DNA of 64,000 nt from Halomonas binhaiensis. Its GTDB lineage: Bacteria; Pseudomonadota; Gammaproteobacteria; Pseudomonadales; Halomonadaceae. Location of the stretch: NCBI RefSeq assembly GCF_008329985.2, contig NZ_CP038437.2:62001-126000 (forward strand). Reading direction: 5' to 3'. Shown here one piece after another: positions 53,636 through 63,393 of the stretch (the first letter of the stretch is position 1; each line of letters starts with the position of its first letter). A program made the position numbers and the translations under genes. The notes under the pieces were generated by a model. It saw nothing but the letters and a program-made list of their open reading frames with translations. It had not been told where the DNA came from and did no database searches.

Positions 53636-53850
53636 ATGCATGGAATCTCAAGATTAATTATTCTTATCGGTCTGGCCTGCTTTACGATAATTTTTCTCTG
53701 AATCTCTTCAGCAGTTATTCCGACAGCAATCCCAACAACACGCCGTTGCTTTCCATTAACTGGTGGGCACGTTGGTTCCCGCTCTATGCCTCAGTGGTTG
53801 TTCTGCTCTTTATTAGCCTGGTATTGCGTTTGATCCGTGGAATCCATTAA
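53636..53850 (+). pseudogene. Small two-helix membrane protein, frameshifted
   Basis: ATG at 53636 after AAGAGGAG begins with MHGISRLIILIGLACFTIIF and stops at 53701. A -1 shift before the stop continues in frame with NLFSSYSDSNPNNTPLLSIN and a second helix FPLYASVVVLLFISLVLRL to the TAA at 53850. Together they make about 71 residues with two membrane segments. A single lost or gained base would explain it. Family not recognised. Confidence 0.55.
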
Positions 53851-54217
53851 GGAATGATGAGCTCATCATCGCCGGGTGTTTTTCGGTGTAATGCCCACTT
53901 GATTTCTGCTCGCCCAGTATTAGCCACGTCAGGTGCGCAGAAACTGGAGAGTCACTTCTTGACCCACTTCACACCACACTTGATTACTAAAAGTACAAAT
54001 ATAAAACATAAAAAACATTTGTTTTCAATGGATTGTTGACAAGGTCTCCGCAGGCATACAAGCTTCACAAAGAAGACAAACAAGGGATAGTTCCAAAAGC
54101 AGCTCCATCTCCCTGTTGTTATCTATTCGGCAATTCTCAGGAAGCCATCAATACTAACAATAACAATAAAACGAGGTTTCAATACACAGCCTAACCCTAA
54201 TCCATGGCGGGGAAAGA
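53851..54217. other. Non-coding region before the cupin gene
   Basis: About 370 bp; a short AT-rich stretch (53990-54040) may hold a promoter for the downstream gene. No supported gene. Confidence 0.5.
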
Positions 54218-55168
54218 ATGACAAACTCCAACCACCTAGAAGAAGACCGTAACCAGGATGGATGTGAAACAGAATATCCATTTCATATCACGAAGGAACA
54301 AGATCGAGACCTTCGCCAGAAGGCAGCGAGAGCTATCCCTTCACCGATAATCAGTCAAGCCTCATTCTTCGACGAATACGTCCAGCAATTAATGATTCCT
54401 CCCGTGGTCATGGACATGGCACGCAAAGCTGAAAACATGCGTCTGTCGTCTTGGGAGGTTGCGGCAATTCGCAAACACCTCTCTCCCTCCAAGCATCCCG
54501 ACGGAAAAGTTGGCTTGCTACGTAGGATTTTACGCCTGAAAGCCGAAGCTGACCCGAGTCATCCACCTTATATACGCGTAGCCTGCACTGGGAAAAGTCA
54601 GTACGACTACCTCGCCGAGGCTGACGGCCATATACGAGAACCTTTGCATGAGGATAAGGGCGACATCGGTTCTCCCGTAGTTCTTGAGATCTGGCCAGCC
54701 CAGCATTACTCACCTATCCACTCTCACGGGGAAACGACCGGCATCGTTTTCTGCCTTGCTGGGCAACTAGATGTCATGCTGTACAAGTCTTTGGACTGGA
54801 ATGCCGAAAAACTCGGCCTTACCACCCTTAGTCCTGGCCAATGTGCTTGGCTATCGAAGGACACCTACCCTGTTCACCGGGTTTATTGCCCGCTAAACGG
54901 GGGAGAGGGTAAAACTGGACCTGGATTCATTAATTCTACAGAAGAGTTTGGCGCCAGCTTCCATGTTTACCTCGATGAAGACGAGGTGCCGATGATGCCC
55001 CATGATTATGAAGTGCATCATAACGATATTGAGAAACACCCCTCCCACTCTCGAGAGACCTTCAACTTCATCAGTGAAGACAAAAGGGAAGAAGACAAAT
55101 TCGAGACTCATTCCGACCTATCGTGGGCTGTCTTGCGGCGTGTATTGGCAGAAACCGAAATTTCCTAA
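54218..55168 (+). CDS. Cupin protein, cysteine-dioxygenase-like
   Basis: 316 residues. Two-part protein: an N-terminal helical part (to about 115) and a cupin with metal-ligand pattern His168-x-His170 in YSPIHSHGETTG and a possible third ligand His220 in TYPVHRVY, the layout of type I cysteine dioxygenases and related thiol dioxygenases. The C-terminal part is acidic with His (YEVHHNDIEKHPSHSRETFN). Longer than usual cysteine dioxygenases (about 200). It could act on cysteine, 3-mercaptopropionate or another small substrate, or be regulatory. It stands alone on the plus strand. Confidence 0.6.
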   Translation: MTNSNHLEEDRNQDGCETEYPFHITKEQDRDLRQKAARAIPSPIISQASFFDEYVQQLMIPPVVMDMARKAENMRLSSWEVAAIRKHLSPSKHPDGKVGLLRRILRLKAEADPSHPPYIRVACTGKSQYDYLAEADGHIREPLHEDKGDIGSPVVLEIWPAQHYSPIHSHGETTGIVFCLAGQLDVMLYKSLDWNAEKLGLTTLSPGQCAWLSKDTYPVHRVYCPLNGGEGKTGPGFINSTEEFGASFHVYLDEDEVPMMPHDYEVHHNDIEKHPSHSRETFNFISEDKREEDKFETHSDLSWAVLRRVLAETEIS

Positions 55169-55601
55169 AAACGGAGTTATCAGCTCTCAGGCATAGGTAG
55201 CACGCGTCACTACCGCATGCATTTTTGGGAGCTACCTCCCATTATTTATCGACTGACAAGCATGCTCTCGCCCCCGAATCTATCAAAGGGGCATCACCCG
55301 ATGCCGACTCCAAGGGAAGGATTAGGAGAAGGGGGGCGTGAAAGGAGCCCATCCTTGGCTTAGAGAAGCTTGGATGGTGATGCGACTTGCCATCTTTGGC
55401 GGCGGCGCCCATCCCGGGCGCCGCATCCTGTGGACATCACACCTCAAGTACAACCCTCCTAATGCTGGCTGCTGTGCGGCATCCTCATGTTGCCTGCATT
55501 CATAGGATAACTTTGAGTCCCGGATGGTCAGATCAATTTGAGAAGATATTCTTTGTTAGCCACCAGGGAGCTTTTGCAGCACCTCATCCGGGAACAGACG
55601 C
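55169..55601. other. Non-coding region with hairpins
   Basis: No supported gene. Contains a perfect 9-bp GC-rich inverted repeat at 55402-55410/55416-55424 without T-run. The right end leads into the transposase remnant. Confidence 0.5.
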
Positions 55602-55684
55602 ATGGACATCAAACTCCATAGCCAAGCAACAACCACGCCGAAGATTCGTGCTGACATTCAGGCAGCATCCATCAACGTCACAGA
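55602..55684 (+). pseudogene. IS481-type transposase N-terminus, remnant
   Basis: MDIKLHSQATTTPKIRADIQ followed by AAS matches the typical N-terminus of IS481-family transposases (MxIKLHxNAxTTPxIRxEIQxS). The rest of the helix-turn-helix and the DDE domain are missing; unrelated sequence follows to the LysR gene. Confidence 0.7.
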
Positions 55685-55755
55685 TGGCGGTATCGTGATG
55701 ATGTCTATGACCGCTCCCATGCCCGTCGCGCTCCGTTGGTGCTCAATAAATGTTT

Positions 55756-56646
55756 CTAGTAAGCGATTTCACTGCGAATGGCCTGGGTAACGATACTCGA
55801 TAGTCGCTCGGTCAACAGATTAGGGCTGGCCTCTCGTCGGTGTAACGTCAGAGGGATGCTGGGCAATGGTGGCAGCCCTCGCTCTTCGGCATCCAGAAGC
55901 GTCGTGCCTGGCTGCATCCCTAAGGGTGTCCTGATGGTGTAACCCAGCCCTGCCTCGGTGGCCGCCGACAGGCCGTTGAGGCTAGAGCTGGTGAACGACA
56001 ACATCCACGAGATGCCTTTGCGGGTCAGCGCTTCGGTAGCCATCGAATGGAAGGGACACGGCGCGTCGAAGGCAATGATCGGCAATGGCTCACCCGAGTT
56101 GCTGTTCCAGTCAAGGTACCCGTGGGCGGACCCGATCCATTGCATTGGCAAGTCTGCGATGCGTTCCTGATACCCGCCATTGCGCCGATCGCCCCACACC
56201 ACAGCCAGGTCGAGCGACCCATTGTCGATCCGACTCAGCAAATCGGCATTTCGTGCAATCCGGGCCTCCACGCGGACGTCTGGATGGGCTCTGGCGAACC
56301 GTCCCAACACCGTGGGCAAGAAGCTGCCCAGGTCCTCCTGAAGGCCCAGTCGCACCCAGCCCTTTAGCCTGAGCTCGGAAACGGCGGTGACGGCTTCATC
56401 GTTGAGGCTCAAAAGACGTCGTGAGTAATTGAGCAGCACCTCCCCCGTATCCGTTAAAGCAAGTCTCCGGCCGGACTTGGTGAAGAGCGGTGAACCTGCT
56501 TGGGCTTCGAGTTTTTTCAGTTGAGCACTGATCGCTGAAGTTGAGCGAGAGAGCTTTTGTGCCGCCTTGGCATAGCTACCCAATTCAACGCCTGTGACGA
56601 AACTGCGCATGACATCCAAATCAAAATTCACCGGTCTCATAACCAT
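55756..56646 (-). CDS. LysR-family transcription regulator
   Basis: 296 residues. N-terminal winged helix: FVTGVELGSYAKAAQKLSRS, TSAISAQLKKLEAQAG, LFTKSGRRLALTDTGEVLL. The effector domain follows (VRLGLQEDLGSFLPTVLGRF, LDLAVVWGDRRNGG). Divergent from the MFS gene with a 100-bp intergenic region, the standard place for a LysR operator controlling the neighbouring operon. The inducer is unknown. Confidence 0.93.
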   Translation of the reverse strand: MVMRPVNFDLDVMRSFVTGVELGSYAKAAQKLSRSTSAISAQLKKLEAQAGSPLFTKSGRRLALTDTGEVLLNYSRRLLSLNDEAVTAVSELRLKGWVRLGLQEDLGSFLPTVLGRFARAHPDVRVEARIARNADLLSRIDNGSLDLAVVWGDRRNGGYQERIADLPMQWIGSAHGYLDWNSNSGEPLPIIAFDAPCPFHSMATEALTRKGISWMLSFTSSSLNGLSAATEAGLGYTIRTPLGMQPGTTLLDAEERGLPPLPSIPLTLHRREASPNLLTERLSSIVTQAIRSEIAY

Positions 56647-56746
56647 CCTGTTTTTCGGGATTAATGCGCAAAATTATTTGATATTCAGCACGATGAGTGC
56701 ATGGGAAACTTTTGCCAACAGATATTCAACTTTTTTTGGGGAGCTT

Positions 56747-57991
56747 ATGCCAGTCGAAAATAGTCACCGTTGGAAAGTGCTAGGTGTCGGTGTCGCTGCC
56801 AACGCCAGTTTTTCCAGTGTTGTTGGTGGGCTGCCGGCAACTGCCATATACATGCGTGCTACTTATCAGCTCGACAATACCGAGCTGGGCTTGGTGCTAG
56901 GAGTATTGGGGCTTGGCATTGCCATCAGCGAAATTCCCTGGGGCCTGTTGACTGACCGTTGGGGCGATCGATCGGTATTGCTCACCGGGCTTCTGAGTTC
57001 AGGGATTGCCCTGCTGGTCTTGGCTATGTTGGCGCTGTACGCACCCACCCTGGTATTGCTGGCCATTGGGCTGTTTGTCGTGGGGCTGCTGGGTAGTAGT
57101 GTCAATGGTGCCAGCGGGCGGGCCATCATGGCATGGTTCAAGGAAGGAGAGCGGGGGCTGGCCATGAGCATCCGGCAAACGGCGGTACCGGGCGGCTATG
57201 CCCTGGGGGCGGTGATACTGCCTTTCCTGGCCCATCGGTACGGCTTTGTCCAAGTGTTCGGTGCCAGTGCGCTGTTCTGCCTGGTGGCAGGCCTGTTTGC
57301 CTGGCTTTGGCTCTATGAGCCGGACTTCTCCGGTGCAGTGGCTAAACAGCAGAACGCTGCATCCAGCAGCAGTCCGTTGAAAGATTCGCGGATCTGGCGA
57401 ATCGTGTTGGCCATAGGACTGCTCTGCGCACCACAGTTTGCAATACTCACCTACGCGGCCGTGTTCTTTCACGATTTCAGCAACCTCAATATAACCCTGG
57501 TATCCGCGACCTTGGCCGTCATACAGGTCGGCGCTATCGTCAGCAGGATATGGAGTGGGCACTGGACCGATAAAAACAAGAACCGCCGCAGTTACCTCAA
57601 GGCCTGCGCCTGGTTAAGTGCCGTAACGTTCCTGCTGCTGGGTACCACCGTGTCGGTTGCCAGCTCTTATGGCATGAACGAAACACCCTTGGCTAGCGCT
57701 TTGATCATCGGCGTAATGGTCGTCGCCGGGATTAGCGTGTCAGCGTGGCACGGTGTGGCTTACACCGAACTGGCCACACTGGCGGGCACCAATCGCGCCG
57801 GCACCGCCCTGGCAATGGGTAATACCTGCGTTTTTGTCGTGTTGTTCGCCACGCCGATCGCAGCCTCAGCCCTCATGACACATTTCTCCTGGAGCACGGT
57901 GTGGTTTTCAGCAGCCTTCTGTGCGCTGTTGACAGTACCGCTGTTCCCCCGTGTGGAAAAAAATTACGCACTGGAGTTGGGTTCAGGCTGA
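56747..57991 (+). CDS. MFS transporter, likely exporter of the cluster
   Basis: 414 residues from the ATG at 56747 after TTTGGGGAGCTT; a longer frame back to 56594 would run over the LysR start and is unlikely. About twelve membrane segments. MFS signature LTDRWGDRSVLLTGLLSSG between helices 2 and 3. The family is close to drug/small-molecule MFS of the CynX/NNP-like or sugar-phosphate groups, so substrate is open. First gene of the plus-strand cluster. Confidence 0.88.
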   Translation: MPVENSHRWKVLGVGVAANASFSSVVGGLPATAIYMRATYQLDNTELGLVLGVLGLGIAISEIPWGLLTDRWGDRSVLLTGLLSSGIALLVLAMLALYAPTLVLLAIGLFVVGLLGSSVNGASGRAIMAWFKEGERGLAMSIRQTAVPGGYALGAVILPFLAHRYGFVQVFGASALFCLVAGLFAWLWLYEPDFSGAVAKQQNAASSSSPLKDSRIWRIVLAIGLLCAPQFAILTYAAVFFHDFSNLNITLVSATLAVIQVGAIVSRIWSGHWTDKNKNRRSYLKACAWLSAVTFLLLGTTVSVASSYGMNETPLASALIIGVMVVAGISVSAWHGVAYTELATLAGTNRAGTALAMGNTCVFVVLFATPIAASALMTHFSWSTVWFSAAFCALLTVPLFPRVEKNYALELGSG

Positions 57992-58119
57992 GCCCCGTCA
58001 ACGTCAATGTTTCACGACCTCAACTAAAGCGGAGCAATATTCTCTACAGCAACATAAATATGGGCTGATGGATCAGCTTGTATTCATCTGGACTTGCACT
58101 TATTTCATTGGAGGAAACC

Positions 58120-59121
58120 ATGATCCCTAAATTCATCTTTACGCCTGATGAAAAGGCACAACTATTCAGCTTTCTAGAACAATCGTACCTCTCTCCCTAT
58201 AAGAACTATCCAGGTTTTTCGCAGGAAATAAGAAATCTGCATCACCTGGTCCCTTCTCGCTTCGTCGAAGTATGTCAGGACATCAGCCAGGAACGAGCCA
58301 GCCACCAGCAAAAGATCCACGTCATTCGCAACTGCCCTCTGGATCCGGTTATTCCTGAGTTGGACCCTGAGGATCCGGTCAGCGATAAATACCTTAAGAA
58401 AAACCGATTTATCAGCGAAGCATTCCTTGAGTTATTCGCCCAACTGACCGCCACACCCCTGCTATCCTACGAGACACGTAACCAGGGAGATTTTTTCACC
58501 GACGTCATTGCCATCAAGAAATACAGCGGTCAACTGACAGGCTTCAGCGACAGTGAACTGGTTTTCCATAATGATCGTACAGCCCATAAAGTTAGGGCGG
58601 ACTACATCACACTGCTGGGAATGCGCTGCCCGGATGATGACTTGATCTACACGGGTTATGTCGATGGCGCAGATATCATCAGAAACCTGGATCCTATCCA
58701 TATCGACTACTTGCGTCAGGCGCATTTCTTCACCGTATTCGATGTTTTCTCCCGAGATATGAATAAACAGCTCAGCACATCGGAAAAGCATCCTATCTTG
58801 AGCAATACACACACCATTCGTTACCTGGACACCATGACCTGTGTCGCGCCAGAAGCACCCGTTGAAGCACGTGATGCGTTCATTGCCTTTAAAAGTGCAA
58901 TAACCCGCTCCCAGTGCAAACGTCACCGAATTCTTACTGGGGATTTATTGACATTCGCCAATCAGGATGGCCTGCATAATCGGGAAAAAATCGACATTAT
59001 TAACCCTGAAAGTGCCACTTCTCGTTGGTTGTTGAAGACCTACGCATTCAAAGACCCAGAAACTGCAGAAAGTTTCAAGCCTTACTGGTCCAACAACAGG
59101 GCCGGCTGCGTCATTGATTAA
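58120..59121 (+). CDS. Fe(II)/2-oxoglutarate oxygenase, clavaminate-synthase-like
   Basis: 333 residues from the ATG at 58120 after TTGGAGGAAACC. Iron ligands: His150 and Asp152 in LVFHNDRTAHKVRADY, distal His286 in NQDGLHNREKID, and 2-oxoglutarate-binding Arg302 in SRWLLKTYAF. This order and the xHxR...RWL motif point to the clavaminate synthase/TauD group that hydroxylates free amino acids such as Arg, Asn or Lys (VioC, AsnO, KDO types). Substrate here unknown. Located 57 bp before an aminotransferase. Confidence 0.85.
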   Translation: MIPKFIFTPDEKAQLFSFLEQSYLSPYKNYPGFSQEIRNLHHLVPSRFVEVCQDISQERASHQQKIHVIRNCPLDPVIPELDPEDPVSDKYLKKNRFISEAFLELFAQLTATPLLSYETRNQGDFFTDVIAIKKYSGQLTGFSDSELVFHNDRTAHKVRADYITLLGMRCPDDDLIYTGYVDGADIIRNLDPIHIDYLRQAHFFTVFDVFSRDMNKQLSTSEKHPILSNTHTIRYLDTMTCVAPEAPVEARDAFIAFKSAITRSQCKRHRILTGDLLTFANQDGLHNREKIDIINPESATSRWLLKTYAFKDPETAESFKPYWSNNRAGCVID

Positions 59122-59187
59122 TCGCAATTCCGTAGATATTTCCACTTAAAACATAATTGTATAAAACATTAAATCAGGGTGATTTGG

Positions 59188-60363
59188 ATGTATTTGCGCA
59201 CGGTCTCCAAACGGGTTGAACGCCTGAAACTTTCGGAAACTTATGCAATTTTAGACAGAGTGCGTAAATTGCGGGAGCAGGGTGAAGATGTCATTGATCT
59301 TGGCGGCGGTGAACCTAGTTTCAGGACACCTGACCATATAACTCATGCTGCCATAGATGCACTCAGCGACGGCGAAACCCATTACACCGCCAGTCGTGGA
59401 ACAAAGGCGTTACTAGAGGCCGTCACACAGAAATATAAGCGCGAACACGATCTTGAGCTGGATGCCGACAAAAATATCATTATTACACCTTCGGCTAAAC
59501 ACGCCCTGTTTATCGCACTGATGACGTTACTAGATGACGGCGATGAGCTTATCGTCCCAACCCCCAGTTGGGTGAGCTACAAGGCAATGGCCGCAATGGC
59601 GGGTGCAACCGTTAAAGCCGTGCCATTAGACGGTAAAACCGGCTTCATGCTTGACCCTGATGCACTGGAACAGGCGGTCACGCCACGTACCAAAGCCATT
59701 CTGATCAATAACCCCAACAACCCTACTGGTCGCGTATTGACCCGCGAAGAAGTACTCGGAGTAGTCCAGGTGGCGTTGAAACATGGCTTGTACATCGTCA
59801 GCGATGAAATCTACGAAAAGGTTATCTATGACCGATCGCGTCATATCAGCATCGCCAGCATCGAAGGGGCGGCGCCGATCACCGTGACGATCAGCGGTTT
59901 CTCTAAAGCCTACGCGATGACCGGTTGGCGATTGGGTTATGTCGTCAGCTCCGAGGAGATCTCCCACCAGATGCTCAAGGTTCAACAGCATACGGTGGGC
60001 TGCGCTGGCTCGTTTATTCAATTTGGCGGCGTCGCTGCACTTGCAGGTTGCCAGCAACGGATCGCCGAGATGGTGGTGTCTTATCAGCAGCGTCGCGACA
60101 GACTCGTGAGCGGGCTTGAAAAAATAAATGGCATTACCTGTGTGGCGCCCGAGGGTGCTCTGTATGTATTTGCATCGATATCCGCTCTGGGGTTCGAAAA
60201 CTCAATGGCGTTTACACGCTGGCTGCTTGAAACGGTAAAGGTTGCTGTCACCCCCGGTACGGCGTTTGGTGAGGGCGGAGAAGGTTATATACGCCTGTCC
60301 TTTGCTGGCAGTGATGAAGACATCGACGAGGCCGTCAGCCGACTTCATTACGCCTTCCAGTAA
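59188..60363 (+). CDS. Class I/II PLP aminotransferase
   Basis: 391 residues from the ATG at 59188, spaced eight bases after CAGGGTG (a GTG at 59179 overlaps that site). PLP motifs: ILINNPNNPTGRVLTREE, IVSDEIYEKVIYD, and SGFSKAYAMTGWRLGY with the Schiff-base Lys240. The Arg near YIRLSFAGSDEDI should bind the substrate carboxylate. Close to the aspartate/tyrosine aminotransferase I-gamma group. Probably transaminates an amino acid or keto acid made or hydroxylated by neighbours. Confidence 0.93.
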   Translation: MYLRTVSKRVERLKLSETYAILDRVRKLREQGEDVIDLGGGEPSFRTPDHITHAAIDALSDGETHYTASRGTKALLEAVTQKYKREHDLELDADKNIIITPSAKHALFIALMTLLDDGDELIVPTPSWVSYKAMAAMAGATVKAVPLDGKTGFMLDPDALEQAVTPRTKAILINNPNNPTGRVLTREEVLGVVQVALKHGLYIVSDEIYEKVIYDRSRHISIASIEGAAPITVTISGFSKAYAMTGWRLGYVVSSEEISHQMLKVQQHTVGCAGSFIQFGGVAALAGCQQRIAEMVVSYQQRRDRLVSGLEKINGITCVAPEGALYVFASISALGFENSMAFTRWLLETVKVAVTPGTAFGEGGEGYIRLSFAGSDEDIDEAVSRLHYAFQ

Positions 60364-60420
60364 CTGCCCCGATGGTTTTTTACCACTTCACACATACTGG
60401 CTGGCGTGAGTTTACCCTTT

Positions 60421-62316
60421 ATGAATAATGCATCTTTTCTATCCGCGCACCGAATCGCAATCATCGGTAGTGGCCCCCGTGGCTTGTCAGTCCTCGAGCG
60501 CCTTGCCGCCCTCATGCTGACCCAGCCTCCGGCGCGGCGGGTGATGGTTTATCTGATAGACAGCGCACCGATAGGCACTGGCCGGATCTGGAGAACCGAC
60601 CAGCCTCATCATTACGTGATGAATACGGTGGCCGAAGAAGTTTCTTCCTTTTCCGGGCCCCTGGATGATGGCCCCGCGCGCCCCGGTGCTGGTCCTTCGC
60701 TGGCACAATGGTGGAGTGCCGTAGACCCGGCCTATCCTGGGCCGAACTCGTACGCGCCGCGTGCAATGCATGGCGAGTACATGCAATTCGTCTTGTCGAC
60801 TATTGAGGCCAGCTTTACACCGCAGATCTCATTGCATCGGATTGATGGTCAGGTCGTGGATTTGGTTAACACCGACCACACCCGCACCCTGACACTGGAT
60901 AACGGCCAAGTGCTTGAAGTGGATAAGGTCGTCATCGCAACCGGGCATCCGACCCCGGAGTTGACCGGCTGGAATAAGGATCTGCAGCAGTTTGCCAACC
61001 AAGTACAAGGATTGACCTTCATCCGGGGTGACTCCGCTGCGGACATGCCATTGTCGCTCATCGAGCCACACCAGCATGTGGGTATCATCGGTCTGGGCTT
61101 GGCCTTCCATGATATCGTCGCCGACTTGACGGTCGGCAGGGGCGGAAGATTCAATGTAGTCAACGGCGTTACTACATATATTCCGTCCAATCTGGAGCCG
61201 AAGTTGTACGCCGGTTCGCGCAGTGGGATGCTGATCCCTGCCCGGGGGCGAAACCAGAAAGGCCCCAACTTTCAGTACCAGCCCCTGTACATCACATGGG
61301 AAAAGATCGAGGCGCTGCAAAAGCGCGGTGACATCGACTTCTCTACCGAAGTGCTGCCGCTGCTATTGGTCGAAATCAACATCGTTTACTTTGCGACTGC
61401 CATCCGAATCCAGAAAGGTGCGGCAGCAGAACTGCAGTTCAAGTCCCGCGTGGTACAGCAGCAATTGTTCTCGTTGCCAGCACTTGCGGACGAGGCAACA
61501 CGATTCGGCGTGAACGAACTGGCGGCGCTGGACCTGAATCGACTCGCCCGCCCCTTCCAGTCGCAACACTTCGACAGCCCTGCCGATTTCGCCCAGGCTC
61601 TTGATCGAGCGTTGCTGGATGATCTGCACAACGCCCGCGAAGGCAACATCGACAATCCGCTCAAGGCCGCCCTAGATACCATCAGGGATACGCGTGCTCT
61701 GATCAGGAGTGTGGTGGACTTTGGAAGACTCAGGCCGCGTTCCCATCGCGTAGATTTTCTGCAGGATTACGCCCCTATCAGCTTTTTCCTGACTTCCGGG
61801 CCGCCCCTGTATCGTACGGAACAGATTCGCGCGCTGATCGCGGCTGGCGTATTGACCCTGGTAGGTCCCGAAACTATCTACGGCACTGATATCGAACAAC
61901 AAAAGCTGACCATCGAATCCCCCCGGGTCAAGCATTCCCGGCAGTTACTCGATGTGGTCATCGACGCGCGCATTCCCACCCCTGACTTGCTCCGGGACCC
62001 GGCGACCCTGACCCGCAACCTGGTGCGACGCGGGTATTGGAACAACTTTGTCAATCAGGATGCAGATGAGGCGTTTGTCACCGGTGGCGTCAGTGTTACA
62101 CCTGGCCCCTATCACCCGATTGACCAGCATGGCTGCCCGCTGCAGGACCTCTATGTCCTAGGCTTGCCTTCGGAACACACCCGCTGGTTCATGCAGGCTG
62201 GCAGCAGTCGCCCTGGCTTCTGGACCGACTTTGCCCAGGATGCACATCATGTAGCCGCACACGCGCTGCAGCCAGCCTGGGTGAATGTACCCGACCGGCT
62301 TGCTGAAACAGTCTAA
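60421..62316 (+). CDS. FAD/NAD(P)-binding protein, large
   Basis: 631 residues from the ATG at 60421. N-terminal dinucleotide-binding motif IAIIGSGPRGLSVLERLAAL; next FAD-region marks GTGRIWRTDQPHHYVMNTVA and VVIATGHPTPEL; second nucleotide motif VGIIGLGLAFHDIVADL. This is the FAD-NAD(P)-binding group (PF13454-like), whose members accompany amino-acid-derived natural product clusters, but few have known reactions. N-hydroxylation or oxidation of an amino acid is possible. Soluble, no membrane segment. Confidence 0.85.
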   Translation: MNNASFLSAHRIAIIGSGPRGLSVLERLAALMLTQPPARRVMVYLIDSAPIGTGRIWRTDQPHHYVMNTVAEEVSSFSGPLDDGPARPGAGPSLAQWWSAVDPAYPGPNSYAPRAMHGEYMQFVLSTIEASFTPQISLHRIDGQVVDLVNTDHTRTLTLDNGQVLEVDKVVIATGHPTPELTGWNKDLQQFANQVQGLTFIRGDSAADMPLSLIEPHQHVGIIGLGLAFHDIVADLTVGRGGRFNVVNGVTTYIPSNLEPKLYAGSRSGMLIPARGRNQKGPNFQYQPLYITWEKIEALQKRGDIDFSTEVLPLLLVEINIVYFATAIRIQKGAAAELQFKSRVVQQQLFSLPALADEATRFGVNELAALDLNRLARPFQSQHFDSPADFAQALDRALLDDLHNAREGNIDNPLKAALDTIRDTRALIRSVVDFGRLRPRSHRVDFLQDYAPISFFLTSGPPLYRTEQIRALIAAGVLTLVGPETIYGTDIEQQKLTIESPRVKHSRQLLDVVIDARIPTPDLLRDPATLTRNLVRRGYWNNFVNQDADEAFVTGGVSVTPGPYHPIDQHGCPLQDLYVLGLPSEHTRWFMQAGSSRPGFWTDFAQDAHHVAAHALQPAWVNVPDRLAETV

Positions 62317-62326
62317 TCAGGGATGA

Positions 62327-62920
62327 ATGATGTCTGGAAAAAAAGCATTACTGGTCATGGACTTCATCAACGAAATTGTCCATCCCGAAGGTGTCTATGC
62401 ATGTGAGGGTTACTACCAGCAAACCCAGGAACGCGGCGTATTGAAGAATGTGGCTTCGGCCCTCAAGCATGCGCGCGAACAACAATTGCTCATCATCTTT
62501 ATCGTTGTAGGGTTCAACGAGCACTATGAGGAGTTTCCCCCTCACTCCAGAGTGTTCGCACCTGCTCGGGCTCACTCCGTGCTGAAGCTGGACACCTGGT
62601 CGACCCAGGTACATGAGGACCTCAAGCCACTCGACGATGAAATCATCATCGCTAAGAGTAGGGTCAGTCCGTTTTATCAGACCAACCTTGAGTTGGTTCT
62701 GCGGACCCAAGGCATAGAGGAATTGATCTTGACTGGGGTATCGACCGAGCACGTCGTCCTCGCCACGACGCTCGAAGGGCATGACCGCGACTTCATTGTC
62801 ACGGTGCTGGAAGACGCATGCTCGGCGGTGACACAAGAGCGTCATTTGGCCGCCATGGAAAGAATTTCGCTCACGGCCAATATCCGCTCGACCGCCCACT
62901 TCGTCACCTCATCTCTGTAA
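62327..62920 (+). CDS. Isochorismatase-fold protein lacking the catalytic Cys
   Basis: 197 residues. Asp12 in LLVMDFINE and Lys110 in IIIAKSRVSPFY fit the catalytic Asp and Lys. The nucleophile elbow, normally GVxTxxCVxAT, reads GVSTEHVVLATT, so the Cys is Val143. True isochorismatases (EntB, PhzD) also lack Cys but have Gly there. A cysteine-based amidase is therefore not expected; a vinyl-ether hydrolase or a binding role is possible. 11 bp after the FAD gene. Confidence 0.85.
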   Translation: MMSGKKALLVMDFINEIVHPEGVYACEGYYQQTQERGVLKNVASALKHAREQQLLIIFIVVGFNEHYEEFPPHSRVFAPARAHSVLKLDTWSTQVHEDLKPLDDEIIIAKSRVSPFYQTNLELVLRTQGIEELILTGVSTEHVVLATTLEGHDRDFIVTVLEDACSAVTQERHLAAMERISLTANIRSTAHFVTSSL

Positions 62921-62933
62921 CAGGCTCTCGACC

Positions 62934-63359
62934 ATGACTCCTACCGTTCTCAACCTGTTGGGTGTTTCCCAGGAACCTGACTTGATCAATTGGTCGGCGC
63001 ACGCGCAGTTGGGCCGTAACGGCGCCCGTATCCATACCCTGTTCGAGTGCGCCGAAAGTGCCCAGCGCATTGCGTTGATCCGTTGCGACGCGGGTGCCAG
63101 TGCGGCGGCTCATCTTCACGATGGCCATGAAACTTTCCTGATTCTGGACGGTGATTTTGAAGATGAAAATGGGGTTTACCTCAAAGGGGACCTGGTCATT
63201 TACCCTCCGGGCAGTACCCACGCCTGGAAGTCATCCACCGGGGCGCTGATCTATGCGACCTGGGGTGGCAAGGTGAGCCCGGTGCCAAGCACACCGGTCA
63301 TTGCCACCAACTTGGAAGAGTACGACTACAGCATCTACGATGGCCAGCACTCGGTATGA
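62934..63359 (+). CDS. ChrR-like cupin
   Basis: 141 residues. Cupin metal site His60, His62, Glu66 in AAHLHDGHETFLILDGDF and His96 in PPGSTHAW, the anti-ECF-sigma ChrR cupin pattern without a sigma partner nearby. Could be an enzyme (isomerase, dioxygenase) in the cluster. Starts 14 bp after the previous gene. Confidence 0.85.
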   Translation: MTPTVLNLLGVSQEPDLINWSAHAQLGRNGARIHTLFECAESAQRIALIRCDAGASAAAHLHDGHETFLILDGDFEDENGVYLKGDLVIYPPGSTHAWKSSTGALIYATWGGKVSPVPSTPVIATNLEEYDYSIYDGQHSV

Positions 63360-63393
63360 ATCTGGCACTGACTTGTTTTCGAGGTGAAAGATC

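Noticed and set aside
53854..54039. 61-codon plus-strand frame in the decayed strip
   Set aside because: Composition is not protein-like and no start signal is present.
55387..55698. 103-codon plus-strand frame before the LysR gene
   Set aside because: No ribosome site or family pattern; a different frame there carries the IS481 fragment.
62327..63359. Catechol siderophore locus suggested by the isochorismatase fold
   Set aside because: No entA, entC, entE or NRPS-type gene is visible and the active site is unlike EntB.
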